A stretch of DNA of 50,256 nt. It comes from Micromonospora rosaria (GTDB taxonomy: Bacteria; Actinomycetota; Actinomycetes; Mycobacteriales; Micromonosporaceae). The stretch covers positions 1 through 50,256 of the forward strand of contig NZ_LRQV01000041.1 of the NCBI RefSeq assembly GCF_001567585.1, given 5' to 3'. The notes below the pieces were generated by a model that saw only the letters and a program-made list of their open reading frames with translations, ran no database searches and was not told the origin of the DNA. The position numbers were made by a program, and so were the translations under genes. Shown here piece after piece: positions 8,317-15,734 of the stretch (position 1 is its first letter; every line of letters begins with the position of its first letter).

Positions 8317-8742
8317 CTACGTGCGACGACGGTTCCTCCTGGCGGGACGCCCTCCCATCCGCGCGGCGATCTCTTTCAGGACCCGGTGGGCTTCTCGGGT
8401 CAAGGGGTGTTCCCTCCCGAGCTGGCTCGACAGGCCGCGATGAGCCTGCTCGGCCAAACGGCGTGCGGGCAGGAGTTGATTACTGCTCGCCAGGATCGCG
8501 GCCAGGCCCGCCATCGTGTGAAGCGTGTCGGGGTGCTGCTCACCGAGGAGGCGCCGGCGTCCCGCAAGCGCTTCTTCCTTGAGTTGACGTGCCCGCACGT
8601 AGTCGCCGAGGTCCCTGAGGGTGGTGGCGAGGTTGTTGGTGGCGGTGAGGGTGTCGGGGTGGTGGTCGCCGAGGTCGCGGTACGCCCAGACCAGTTCGGT
8701 GGCGGCGCGCAGGGTGTCTGGGTGGTTCTCGCCGAGCCGGGC
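8317..8742 (-). pseudogene. Remnant of a TPR (NB-ARC/kinesin-light-chain-like) protein
   Basis: The last 141 codons of an open frame encode TPR repeats of the type found in large actinomycete NB-ARC or FxSxx-associated proteins: RLGENHPDTLRAATELVWAY, HPDTLTATNNLATTLRDLGD, GEQHPDTLHTMAGLAAIL, GREHPLTREAHRVL. Full-length relatives have several hundred residues of N-terminal domains; here nothing recognisable precedes residue ARLGENHP, and no start codon with a ribosome site fits. The first repeat is fused directly to the second (AYRDLGDHHPDTL), so roughly half a repeat has been lost internally. I read this as a 5'-truncated, internally deleted relic. Upstream in-frame codons to 9054 look non-coding. 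Confidence 0.7.
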
Positions 8743-8867
8743 CCGGCACGGTCGCCACCGCCCCGCAAGCGCACCTGCCGCCACCGGCACCGTCCGGAAG
8801 CCGACACCATTCGGAATCCGGATTGGTCTGCCGCAATGCGACAGCCGCGCCGGCTGACACGCGAGGA

Positions 8868-8891
8868 AGGCCCGGAACCGTCGCCGGGCCT
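8868..8891. terminator. Hairpin after the DUF397 gene
   Basis: AGGCCCGG and its reverse complement CCGGGCCT enclose an 8-nt loop, 21 bp past the DUF397 stop on the minus strand. No T-run. Likely transcription end of the XRE-DUF397 pair. Confidence 0.5.
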
Positions 8892-8911
8892 GCGGGGTGC
8901 GGGAGGTCAGG

Positions 8912-9115
8912 TCAGGCGGTGGGGCCGGTGGCCGTCCGGGCGAGGGTGACGAAGGCCTGCCAGGCGGCGGGGGCGAAGTGGAGCGTCCCGCCGTCGCGGT
9001 CCTTGGTGTCCCGGACCAGCACCACACCGGGCAGGTTGTCGGCCACCTCGACACACGAACCGCCGTTGCCGCCGGACTTGGTCGACTTCCGCCACCGAGG
9101 GGCCATCAGATCCAT
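8912..9115 (-). CDS. DUF397 small protein
   Basis: 67 residues. The family core is intact: WRKSTKSGGNGGSCVEVADNL, VLVRDTKDRDGGTLHFAPAAWQAFV. DUF397 proteins are typically encoded next to an XRE/DUF5753 regulator in actinomycetes, as here, and some pairs have been linked to development (WhiJ-like systems in Streptomyces) or to an antitoxin-like role. ATG at 9115 overlaps the regulator gene by 10 bases; an internal ATG at 9106 would give a one-base TGATG overlap and 64 residues, and I cannot decide between them. Confidence 0.88.
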   Translation of the reverse strand: MDLMAPRWRKSTKSGGNGGSCVEVADNLPGVVLVRDTKDRDGGTLHFAPAAWQAFVTLARTATGPTA

Positions 9116-9903
9116 GACTTCGCCACTTCCTTGATCAGCTCGGCTGACTGCCGACGGGAGAGCGCTTCGTTGCGGACAATCTCCCATGTCCTCGCGAGCC
9201 TGGCAACGTCGGTGGGTGAGTCGACGATCTGCGCGGTGAGCTGGTTGTCCGCATGAGCGATCCGGGTGCCGTCGGAGAGTTCGGCGATGATGAACTGGCC
9301 GGCGAGGCCCAGGTACATGCCGGCGTCGGTCGGCACGACGTGGACCTGGATGTGCTCCTGGGCGATCCGGCTGACGAGGTGGTCGAGCTGCTCGGCCATC
9401 AGCCCCGGCTGGTCGAGCACCGGCCGCCGGAGCACCGCCTCGTCGACCACGACGATGAGCTGGGGCGGCTTCTCCCGGTCCAGGATGGCCTGCCGGTCCA
9501 GCCGGGCCGCCACGATCCGGTCGACCTCGTCCGGCGTGAACCGGCCGCCGGCCAGGGTGGCCCGTGCGTAGCGCTCCGTCTGGAGCAGCCCCGGCAGGTA
9601 CGACAGCTCGAACCAGCGCAACGTGATCGCCTCGCGCTCGAACTGGATCCACTCCCGCAGCCAGGCCGGTGCCGCGTCCAGCCGGGACAGCTCGTGCAGC
9701 ATCCGGCCGAACCGCTCACCCGTCGAGTACGTGTCGTCGACCGCCTTCATGTACTCCCGGGTCGGCGGACGGCCGCCGGTCTCCACCGAACTGACATGGG
9801 AACCCGAATAACCGATGCACCTGCCGAAGTCGTCCTGACTGAGCCCGAGCGCGGTCCGGAAGATCCGTAACTCGCCCAGCACGTATCCGGTGGCGCTGCC
9901 CAT
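9106..9903 (-). CDS. XRE-family regulator with DUF5753 domain
   Basis: 265 residues. The N-terminal helix-turn-helix is GELRIFRTALGLSQDDFGRCIGYSGSHVSSVETGGRPPT (about 9-47). The rest is the DUF5753 domain typical of this actinomycete family (LSYLPGLLQTERYARATL, VDRIVAARLDRQAIL, then IQVHVVPTDAGMYLGLAGQF). It is a cytosolic DNA-binding protein probably acting with the overlapping DUF397 gene. The ATG at 9903 is chosen because the helix-turn-helix starts right after it; the 41-codon upstream extension has no matching sequence. It is divergent from a small zinc-ribbon-like gene at 10189, giving the common three-gene arrangement. Confidence 0.9.
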   Translation of the reverse strand: MGSATGYVLGELRIFRTALGLSQDDFGRCIGYSGSHVSSVETGGRPPTREYMKAVDDTYSTGERFGRMLHELSRLDAAPAWLREWIQFEREAITLRWFELSYLPGLLQTERYARATLAGGRFTPDEVDRIVAARLDRQAILDREKPPQLIVVVDEAVLRRPVLDQPGLMAEQLDHLVSRIAQEHIQVHVVPTDAGMYLGLAGQFIIAELSDGTRIAHADNQLTAQIVDSPTDVARLARTWEIVRNEALSRRQSAELIKEVAKSWI

Positions 9904-10075
9904 GAGGTCCCCAATCTCCGCGCGGATTCTCCGGTGTGTTCGCCGGCCCTGCCCAGTCCGCCCGAGAAGGCGGTACGGCTGCGGTGAGCACGTATCGACG
10001 CTAGTGGAACACGGTGAAACTGTCACTCACGCGGATCTGTTTCGTGCCTTCCATGACCGGGATGGATTCTGCGCC

Positions 10076-10116
10076 GGGAGTCGCCGACGTTCCGCCCCGG
10101 ACCGTCGGCGGCTCCC
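10076..10116 (+). promoter_or_regulatory. Leader hairpin upstream of the 10142 leader ORF
   Basis: GGGAGTCGCCGACG (10076-10089) pairs with CGTCGGCGGCTCCC (10103-10116): a 14-bp stem with one G-U pair and a 13-nt loop. It ends 26 bp before the leader ORF and just upstream of its Shine-Dalgarno sequence, with no T-run. Confidence 0.6.
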
Positions 10117-10141
10117 ATTCCAAATCACGACAGGAGAACCG

Positions 10142-10192
10142 ATGAATGCGAGTGTCATTCGCTGTTCTTCGTCCGGTGCGGCCGGCCGATGA
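10142..10192 (+). CDS. Possible 16-residue leader peptide
   Basis: ATG at 10142 follows AGGAGAACCG, one of the better ribosome sites in the region. The ORF encodes MNASVIRCSSSGAAGR and ends with TGA overlapping the ATG of the next gene (ATGA). The downstream gene has no Shine-Dalgarno sequence of its own, so translation through this ORF would couple it. Alternatively the ribosome site simply serves the next gene after a drift in frame. Both ORFs begin ATGAATGCG, which may reflect a small local duplication. Confidence 0.45.
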   Translation: MNASVIRCSSSGAAGR

Positions 10193-10461
10193 ATGCGCTT
10201 CCGTCGCCCGGACCGGCGCATGTGCCGTCCCGGCCGAGCTGGGCGTGCGCCGGCTGCGGTGCCCCCTGGCCGTGCCCGGCCGCGCGGACGAACCTCACCG
10301 GGCAGTACGCGGAGCGCACCGTGGACCTCGCCGTGTACCTCTGCATGCAACTCCACGACGCGACCGGGGACCTGCTGCGGCACCATCCCGACGACCTGCC
10401 CGGCCCCGCCGAGTTCCACGCGCGCTTCGTGGGCTGGGTGCGCCACCGACGCCAGCGGTGA
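10189..10461 (+). CDS. Small conserved protein with CxxC/WPCP motif
   Basis: 90 residues. WACAGCGAPWPCPAARTNL (about 18-36) has a CxxC...C pattern suggestive of a small metal-binding knuckle, followed by a conserved helix region TVDLAVYLCMQLHDATGDL and PAEFHARFVGWVRH. I recall this family beside XRE/DUF397 pairs in Micromonosporaceae and Streptomyces, sometimes mislabelled as flavin reductase; no function is established. It is divergent from the XRE gene and probably co-regulated through the shared 240-bp gap. Its start overlaps the leader ORF at ATGA. Confidence 0.75.
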   Translation: MNALPSPGPAHVPSRPSWACAGCGAPWPCPAARTNLTGQYAERTVDLAVYLCMQLHDATGDLLRHHPDDLPGPAEFHARFVGWVRHRRQR

Positions 10462-10569
10462 CCCGACGGTGCCGGAAGGCGCGTGTCGGGCGCGGGCGGC
10501 GGGGTGCGCGGGGGTGGTGCGGGGTGTGGGTCGCGTCCGGGGCGGCGGCGGGTACGGCATGATCGGGCC

Positions 10570-11145
10570 ATGGCACTCACCCTCCCGGTCGACCCGGCGG
10601 CGAACGACCTGCTCAACCGGGATCCGCTGGCCCTGCTCATCGGGATGACCCTGGACCAGCAGATCCCGCTGGAGAAGGCGTTCAGCTCGCCGTACGTGCT
10701 GGCCGAGCGGCTCGGGCACGCTCCGGACGCGCACGAGCTGGCCGGGTACGACCCGGAGGCGCTGGTGGCGGTCTTCGCCCAGCCGCCCGCGCTGCACCGG
10801 TTCCCGAAGGCGATGGCCGCCCGGGTGCAGGAGGTGTGCCGGGTGCTGGTCGAGCGGTACGACGGCGACGCGTCCCGGCTCTGGGCCGACGTGGCGGACG
10901 GGCGGGAGCTGCTGTCCCGGATCACCGGGCTGCCCGGCTTCGGTACCCAGAAGGCGCAGATCTTCCTGGCGCTGCTCGGCAAGCGGTTCGACGTGCAGCC
11001 GCCCGGCTGGCGGGAGGCGGCCGGCGGCTACGGCGACCCGGAGGCGTACCGGTCGGTCGCCGACATCACCGACGCCGAGTCGCTGCGCCGGGTACGCGAG
11101 TACAAGAAGCAGGCCAAGGCGGAGGCCAAGGCAGCCAAGGGCTGA
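10570..11145 (+). CDS. HhH-GPD family base-excision-repair-like protein
   Basis: 191 residues. It matches the actinobacterial HhH-GPD family (TIGR03252-type): LLIGMTLDQQIPLEKAFSSPYVLAERL at the start and the helix-hairpin-helix LLSRITGLPGFGTQKAQIFLALLGKRF (about 113-139). Short length and absence of a cysteine-rich iron-sulfur site set it apart from Nth/MutY, and I cannot point to the catalytic Lys/Asp pair of bona fide glycosylases with certainty. Role: probable DNA repair, unproven. The tail is Lys/Ala-rich (KKQAKAEAKAAKG). ATG start at 10570; no strong ribosome site. Confidence 0.88.
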   Translation: MALTLPVDPAANDLLNRDPLALLIGMTLDQQIPLEKAFSSPYVLAERLGHAPDAHELAGYDPEALVAVFAQPPALHRFPKAMAARVQEVCRVLVERYDGDASRLWADVADGRELLSRITGLPGFGTQKAQIFLALLGKRFDVQPPGWREAAGGYGDPEAYRSVADITDAESLRRVREYKKQAKAEAKAAKG

Positions 11146-11218
11146 CCGGGTCGGCTCCTGCTCAGCCGCGGGTGCGGCCCGCCGGTGTTTGTGGTCGGCC
11201 GGCGGTGTGGTTGCGCGG

Positions 11219-11268
11219 CGGTGCGGTCAGGCGGCGGTGCGGTTGGCCGGCGGTGCGGTCAGGCGGCG
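11219..11268. repeat. Direct repeat at the antitoxin 3' end
   Basis: CGGTGCGGTCAGGCGGCGG occurs at 11219-11237 and again at about 11250-11268. The second copy contains the antitoxin stop codon (TCA on the plus strand). A short local duplication that does not change the protein. Confidence 0.55.
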
Positions 11269-11573
11269 GCCTCGGGCTGGGCGAGGGCGGCGAGGGCGCG
11301 GCGGACGTCGGCGAGCGAGACGGTCGCCGAGTCGTCCAGGTCGGCCAGGCCGGCCTCGATCCACTGGCGCATCAGCGTGGTGACGCCGATGCCCCGGGCC
11401 TCGGCGGCCTCCCGGACCCGCTCGTACGTCTCCAGGGGCAGGCGCACCGAGCGGCTGACCATGGGCACGTCGGTGTCGGGGGTGGGCAGCCCGGCGGGGG
11501 CCTGCTCGTCGATCAGCTCCGCGATCCGCTCGTCACCGCCGTGGAACTGCTTGATGGCGTCGTTACGGTGCAT
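11259..11573 (-). CDS. Ribbon-helix-helix antitoxin-like protein
   Basis: 104 residues. SRSVRLPLETYERVREAAEARGIGVTTLMRQWIEAGL (about 40-76) is a ribbon-helix-helix (CopG/Arc-like) DNA-binding fold: a short strand followed by two helices. The N-terminal region (MHRNDAIKQFHGGDERIAELI) may be the toxin-neutralising part. It overlaps the upstream toxin-like gene by 11 bases, so the pair is co-translated. Expected to neutralise the partner and repress the shared promoter, by analogy with type II systems. Confidence 0.8.
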   Translation of the reverse strand: MHRNDAIKQFHGGDERIAELIDEQAPAGLPTPDTDVPMVSRSVRLPLETYERVREAAEARGIGVTTLMRQWIEAGLADLDDSATVSLADVRRALAALAQPEAAA

Positions 11574-11874
11574 GGTCGCCGCCTCCTCGTCGGCTCGCTC
11601 TCCGTACCGCCTCGTCGTAGCGTTTCGCCTCGCTGTCGCTCAGCTCGCGGGCGGAGAGGATGTCCCAGTCGTTGTCGGTGCCGTCGGCCTCGGCCAGCAG
11701 CACGGCCAGCCGCCGCCCCGCCCGGGTCACGGCGTAGACGACCATCACGTCGTCGCCCAGGTGCCGGATCACCCGTCGGCCGCTGTGCAGCGCCGCCCAG
11801 ACCTCGCCCGGCGTGACGTCGTAGACCCGCAGGTTCGCCAACGCCTCGTCGGTGAAGCTGAACCGGTTGCCCAC
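11563..11874 (-). CDS. BrnT-like toxin of a type II pair
   Basis: 103 residues. FSFTDEALANLRVYDVTPGEVWAAL, then GDDVMVVYAVTRAGRRLAVLLAEA, and the closing DWDILSARELSDSEAKRYDEA fit the BrnT/RelE-like mRNA interferase pattern, in which the last block corresponds to the conserved ISAR..Y motif. The identification is by pattern only. GTG at 11874 is chosen because the fold starts there; GTG at 11895 is possible. Toxin first, antitoxin second is the BrnT-BrnA order. A stretch with CACGG and CCGTG arms (11902-11918) sits just upstream and could be the operator. Confidence 0.7.
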   Translation of the reverse strand: MGNRFSFTDEALANLRVYDVTPGEVWAALHSGRRVIRHLGDDVMVVYAVTRAGRRLAVLLAEADGTDNDWDILSARELSDSEAKRYDEAVRRASRRGGGDHAP

Positions 11875-11901
11875 GTCGGCGAGCGTACCACGCACGTAAC
11901 A

Positions 11902-11918
11902 CACGGTCGCTGTCCGTG
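11902..11918. promoter_or_regulatory. Candidate operator of the toxin-antitoxin pair
   Basis: CACGG (11902-11906) and CCGTG (11914-11918) form an inverted repeat around 7 bp, 28 bp upstream of the toxin start. Autoregulation by the ribbon-helix-helix protein is the usual arrangement; the site itself is only a guess. Confidence 0.3.
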
Positions 11919-12008
11919 ACCATCCGGGGTGGGTTCCTCGCCGAGGAGGCTGACTGACCGCTGTGGTGAAGTGACACAATGGGTCCGATCCCCTCAAGGA
12001 GGCCCGTG

Positions 12009-12365
12009 GTGAAGCGTCAGGCGTACCAGCCGATCCTGATCACCGACGCCTCGCGCAGCCAGCCCGACCAGCTCACCACCCGGCAGAAGCGGTACGTGGT
12101 GATGATGCTGATCCGGGTTGCCTGCGTCATCGCCGGCGCGATCCTGGTCGGCGTCAAGGCCCCGCTGCTCTGGCTCTGGCTGCCGTTGTGCGTGATCGGC
12201 ATGGTCCTCGTGCCGTGGCTGGCCGTGCTGCTGGCCAACGACCGCCCGCCCAAGGAGCAACACCGACTGGCCAACCGCTTCCAGGCGCGTCGCCGGGAGC
12301 CGACCCCCCCGATGACCCTCACCACCGAGGCGAACCCCCACAAGATCATCGACGCCGAACCCTGA
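12009..12365 (+). CDS. DUF3099 membrane protein
   Basis: 118 residues. KRQAYQPILITDASRSQPDQLTTRQKRYVVMMLIRVACVIAG is the DUF3099 signature region; two membrane helices follow (about 36-56 and 62-82), then a basic cytosolic tail. Function unknown. Start: GTG at 12009 lies 6 nt after AAGGAGG (11996-12002), better placed than the GTG one codon earlier. A weak promoter TGACTG / CACAAT (11951-11956, 11975-11980, 18-bp spacer) may drive it. Confidence 0.85.
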   Translation: MKRQAYQPILITDASRSQPDQLTTRQKRYVVMMLIRVACVIAGAILVGVKAPLLWLWLPLCVIGMVLVPWLAVLLANDRPPKEQHRLANRFQARRREPTPPMTLTTEANPHKIIDAEP

Positions 12366-12414
12366 CCCACCCCGGTCCGGACCCCGGCCCCCGTCCCCGC
12401 TTCCCGGTTTCCGC

Positions 12415-12481
12415 GATCATGCACTTGCGGCCCCGAACATGTGGCATTCACGCCATATGTCGGGGCCGTTACTGCAAGATC
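12415..12481. terminator. Long imperfect palindrome between convergent genes
   Basis: Arm 12415-12445 and arm 12452-12481 are reverse complements with a few mismatches and one bulge, around the 6-nt loop ATTCAC. The best-paired core is CGGCCCCGA with ATGTCGGGGCCG. It sits between the DUF3099 gene and the PfkB gene, which converge, so it likely ends transcription from both sides. The style fits dispersed palindromes of Micromonospora chromosomes. Confidence 0.65.
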
Positions 12482-12484
12482 GGC

Positions 12485-12548
12485 GCGGGAGTGCGGGAGT
12501 GCGGGAGTGCGGGAGTGCGGGAGTGCGGGAGTGCGGGAGTGCGGGAGG
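12485..12548. repeat. 8-bp G-rich tandem repeat
   Basis: Seven perfect copies of GCGGGAGT (12485-12540) plus one imperfect copy (12541-12548). Each unit has a GGG run, so four neighbouring units could fold as a G-quadruplex. It lies in the gap before the PfkB stop codon. Confidence 0.9.
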
Positions 12549-12571
12549 GCGGGGGCGGGGGGAGCGCGGGG

Positions 12572-13591
12572 TCAGTGGGGTGGGCGGGCGCCGGTGGTGG
12601 TGACGGCGGTGGCGCCGAGGTCGGCGGCGCGGGCCAGCGCGGTAGGGGCGGGTGCGCCGGTGAGCCAGGCGGCCAGCAGGCCGGCGGCGAAGGCGTCGCC
12701 GGCTCCGGTGGCGTCGACCACGGGGACCCGCCGGGGCGCGGTTACCTCGACGAGGGTGTCCCCCTCGACCCAGAGCGCGCCGGCCGCGCCCCGTTTCACC
12801 ACCACCCGGCGGACCCGCCCCGCCAGCGTCCGGGCCTGCTGCGCCGGGTCCGTCCCGCCGGCCAGTGCGGCGGCCTCGTCGGCGTTGACCAGGAGCAGGT
12901 CGGCGTCGCGTACCCAGGTCAGGAAAGCCGCCGCGCCGACCTGCCGCAGCGGGGCCGCGGAGGCCGCGTCGACGCTGGTGGTGAGCCCGTGCTCGTGGGC
13001 GGCGGCCAGCGCGCGCAGCCCGGCCGGCCGGGAGGCGGCGTCCAGCAGCGGGTACCCGGACAGGTGCAGGTGCCGGGCGTCCGGCGCGGCGGCGAGCGCG
13101 GCCTCGACGTGTTCCGGGCTGAGCCGCAGGTTCGCGCCCCGCTCGGTGATCATGGTGCGCTCGCCCTCGGCGGCCAGCACGATCACCGTGCCGGTGGCGG
13201 TGCCGGCGTGCGTCGCCAGGGCGCAGTGGACGCCGCCCCGGGCCAGTTCGGCGGCCCGGTCCCGGCCCGCGTCGTCGTCGCCGACCGCCCCGACCAGGGT
13301 CACCGGCACCCCCTGCGCGGCCAGCCAGGCGGCGGTGTTGGCGGCCTGGCCGCCGCCGGTCACTCGGATCGCGGCCGGGGTGTCCGAGCCGGGCGCGACC
13401 GGGCCGGCCAGCACCGCGACCACGTCGGTGACGACGTCGCCGACGACGAGGACCCGCCCCGGCCGCAGACCCGCCCCGGTGCCGGAGGCCGCGGCCGTCG
13501 CCGATGTCCCGGCCGGGGCCGGTGCCTCGGTCGGGTCGGGCACCCGCGCCCGGGGGCGGTCCCCGGCCGGGCCGGGGGTCGGTGGGGTCAC
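12572..13591 (-). CDS. PfkB-family carbohydrate kinase, probable pseudouridine kinase
   Basis: 339 residues. The ribokinase fold is clear: [17 protein letters not shown] near 45, the [13 protein letters not shown] substrate-binding segment (about 79-91), and the C-terminal PfkB signature [19 protein letters not shown] with catalytic Asp in GAGD (about 290-308). Because the start overlaps the psuG stop by four bases (GTGA), the likely substrate is pseudouridine, giving pseudouridine 5'-phosphate for PsuG. An N-terminal 43-residue Pro/Ala-rich extension is not part of the fold. Substrate is inferred from context only. Confidence 0.85.
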   Translation of the reverse strand: MTPPTPGPAGDRPRARVPDPTEAPAPAGTSATAAASGTGAGLRPGRVLVVGDVVTDVVAVLAGPVAPGSDTPAAIRVTGGGQAANTAAWLAAQGVPVTLVGAVGDDDAGRDRAAELARGGVHCALATHAGTATGTVIVLAAEGERTMITERGANLRLSPEHVEAALAAAPDARHLHLSGYPLLDAASRPAGLRALAAAHEHGLTTSVDAASAAPLRQVGAAAFLTWVRDADLLLVNADEAAALAGGTDPAQQARTLAGRVRRVVVKRGAAGALWVEGDTLVEVTAPRRVPVVDATGAGDAFAAGLLAAWLTGAPAPTALARAADLGATAVTTTGARPPH

Positions 13592-14523
13592 GCCGCCGGG
13601 CCGGTGCGGCGCTGTGCCGCGGCCACCGCGATCCGGGCGGCGAGGTCGGCGTTGCGCAGGATGATCCGGATGTTCACCGCCAGGCTGGCGCCCTCGGTGG
13701 CGGAGTGGAAGTGGGCCAGCAGGAACGGGGTGACCGCCTTGCCGGTGACCCCGTCGCGGGCCAGCAGGGCCAGGCCCTCGGCGAGCGTGCGGTCGTGCAG
13801 GTCGGGGTCCAGTTGCTCGTCGGTGGGGAGCGGGTTCGCCACGATCAGCCCGCCGTGGTGGGTGGCCTGCTGGTCGCGGGCGGCGATCATGTCCGCCACC
13901 TGCTCGGGGGACTCCGCCGACCAGTCCAGGTCGAAGCCGCTGTCGGTGAGGTAGAAGCCGGGGAAGCGGCGGGTGCGGTAGCCGACGACCGAGACGCCGA
14001 GGGTCTCCAGCCGCTCCAGCGTCGCGCCGACGTCGAGGATCGACTTCACCCCGGCGCAGACCACCGCGATCGGGGTACGGGCCAGGGTGATCAGGTCGGC
14101 CGACTCGTCGAAGGTCTGCGCCGCCTCGCGGTGCACCCCGCCGAGCCCGCCGGTGGCGAAGACGCCGATGCCGGCCGCCGCGGCCACCGCGCTGGTCGCC
14201 GCGACGGTGGTGGCGCCGTCCGCGCCGGTCGCCGCCGCCACGGCGAGATCGCGGACGGAGAGCTTCGCCACACCGTCGACGGTGGCGAGCCGGGTCAACT
14301 GGGCGTCGTCCAGCCCCGCCACCAGCTCACCGCCGATCATCCCGATCGTCGCCGGCACCGCGCCCGCGTCCCGGACGGCCTGCTCGATCTCCCGGGCGAC
14401 CCGCAGGTTGTCCGGGCGGGGCAGCCCGTGCGAGACGATGGTGCTCTCCAGGGCGACGACCGGGCGGCCGGTGCGCAGCGCCTCGGCGACCTCGGCGCCG
14501 AAACGGATGTGAAAGTCGGTCAT
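13588..14523 (-). CDS. psuG: Pseudouridine-5'-phosphate glycosidase
   Basis: 311 residues. PsuG cleaves pseudouridine 5'-phosphate to uracil and ribose 5-phosphate. The family motifs are present: [59 protein letters not shown], then [17 protein letters not shown] and [10 protein letters not shown]. Length matches the family (about 310). ATG start at 14523. TAACGT seven nucleotides before the start suggests a leaderless transcript. First gene of the two-gene salvage operon. Confidence 0.95.
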   Translation of the reverse strand: MTDFHIRFGAEVAEALRTGRPVVALESTIVSHGLPRPDNLRVAREIEQAVRDAGAVPATIGMIGGELVAGLDDAQLTRLATVDGVAKLSVRDLAVAAATGADGATTVAATSAVAAAAGIGVFATGGLGGVHREAAQTFDESADLITLARTPIAVVCAGVKSILDVGATLERLETLGVSVVGYRTRRFPGFYLTDSGFDLDWSAESPEQVADMIAARDQQATHHGGLIVANPLPTDEQLDPDLHDRTLAEGLALLARDGVTGKAVTPFLLAHFHSATEGASLAVNIRIILRNADLAARIAVAAAQRRTGPAA

Positions 14524-14530
14524 TTTAGGT

Positions 14531-14536
14531 ACGTTA
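14531..14536 (-). promoter_or_regulatory. Candidate -10 element for psuG
   Basis: TAACGT on the minus strand, 7 nt before the ATG, with no Shine-Dalgarno sequence between. Confidence 0.4.
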
Positions 14537-14610
14537 CGGGCCGTCCCCGGGCCGCCTCCTGTGGACCCGGCCGGAGTGACCTGCAAAACTGGAAAGTTGG
14601 AGGTGCAGAC

Positions 14611-14829
14611 GTGAGCACACAGGTTCTTGAGCGTCCGGAGCAGAAGGACGCCGACACCGGTCCGGAAATGTTCCACTACGTCCGAAAGGAAAAGATCGCC
14701 GAAAGTGCCGTCATGGGTACCTTCGTCGTCGCGCTCTGTGGCGAGACCTTCCCGGTGACCAAGGCCGCCAAGCCCGGCTCGCCGGTCTGCCCCAAGTGCA
14801 AGGAGATCTACGACTCCTGGGGCGAGTGA
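14611..14829 (+). CDS. DUF3039 zinc-ribbon-like small protein
   Basis: 72 residues. [31 protein letters not shown] and [14 protein letters not shown] define DUF3039; the LCGE and CPKC cysteines could bind one zinc ion. Function unknown; widely conserved in actinobacteria. GTG start at 14611 lies 6 nt after GGAGGT. Followed after 40 bp by the TRIC-like gene, which seems to have its own promoter. Confidence 0.9.
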   Translation: MSTQVLERPEQKDADTGPEMFHYVRKEKIAESAVMGTFVVALCGETFPVTKAAKPGSPVCPKCKEIYDSWGE

Positions 14830-14857
14830 AGCGGGGCGGCCCCCGTGGCCGCCCACG

Positions 14858-14863
14858 TAACCT
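14858..14863 (+). promoter_or_regulatory. Candidate -10 element for the TRIC-like gene
   Basis: TAACCT lies 6 nt before the GTG at 14870; no ribosome site intervenes. Confidence 0.45.
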
Positions 14864-14869
14864 GCGGCG

Positions 14870-15517
14870 GTGACCACCTCCACCGCCCTGCTCCTCGCCG
14901 ATCTGACCGGGGTGGCCGTCTTCGCCGCCTCCGGTGCCTCCGCGGCGGTGGCCAAACGTCTCGACCTCTTCGGGGTCGTCTTCGTCGGCTTCGTCGCCGC
15001 CCTCGGCGGTGGGATCTTCCGTGACCTGGCCATCGGCGAGGTGCCACCACTGGCCTTCGCCGACTGGCGATACGCCGCCACCGCCGCGCTCACCGCCACC
15101 GCCGTCTTCTGGCTCCACCCGCAGCTCGCCCGGCTCCGCACCACCGTGCTGGTGCTGGACGCGGCCGGGCTCGGCCTGTTCACCGTCACCGGCACGATCA
15201 AGGCGCTCGACGCCGGGGTGCCCCCGGCCGGCGCCGGCGTGATCGGCATGCTCACCGCCATCGGCGGCGGGCTCGGCCGTGACCTGCTCACCGGGGAGAT
15301 CCCGGTGGTGCTGCGCCGGGAGATCTACGCGGTGGCGGCGCTGGTCGGGGCGGTCGCCGTGGTCGTGCTGAACCTGCTCGGCCAGGCCGGTCCGGTCCCG
15401 CTCACGCTGGCCGCCGGGCTGGTCTTCGGGCTGCGCCTGGTCGCCCTGCGGCGGCGTTGGTCGGCGCCGGTCGCGGCGCTGCGCCCACCCCGCCCCGGCG
15501 CACCGGACGCCTCCTGA
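14870..15517 (+). CDS. TRIC-type cation channel / UPF0126 membrane protein
   Basis: 215 residues, about seven membrane segments made of two three-helix repeats. Each repeat carries the family glycine motif: [19 protein letters not shown] in the first and [21 protein letters not shown] in the second. Prokaryotic TRIC homologues form trimeric cation channels; in vivo role in actinomycetes is not established. GTG start at 14870 immediately follows a -10-like hexamer. Confidence 0.9.
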   Translation: MTTSTALLLADLTGVAVFAASGASAAVAKRLDLFGVVFVGFVAALGGGIFRDLAIGEVPPLAFADWRYAATAALTATAVFWLHPQLARLRTTVLVLDAAGLGLFTVTGTIKALDAGVPPAGAGVIGMLTAIGGGLGRDLLTGEIPVVLRREIYAVAALVGAVAVVVLNLLGQAGPVPLTLAAGLVFGLRLVALRRRWSAPVAALRPPRPGAPDAS

Positions 15518-15734
15518 CCGCCCCCGTCCTGTCCAGGTGACGGGCCTGGTGGCACCGGCTGCGCCGGACCGCTCGGAGGGCGCGGCACGTGGCGTCGCGT
15601 GGGCACCGGGGCGGGCGCTGGTTATGCTGAACCGGCCTTCGCGGCACCCGATGCGCGAGGGCGTTTTCGTGGGCGGCGGTACCCGTGGCCCTGGGCCGGG
15701 GGCCGCCTGGGTGCGGTCGGGAAGGAGCGTTCGC

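Noticed and set aside
8743..9054. N-terminal part of the TPR frame
   Set aside because: Codons upstream of ARLGENHP are Pro/Ser/Arg-rich and overlap the DUF397 gene on the same strand in another frame, so they are not protein coding.
12441..12600. Repeat protein-like frame RECGSAGVRECGSAGV
   Set aside because: It is the 8-bp G-rich repeat read as codons; no ribosome site, and it runs opposite the PfkB gene.
15537..15734. N-terminal extension of the helicase
   Set aside because: Low-complexity residues without family match; GTG at 15735 has a well-spaced GAAGGAG and sits at the domain start.
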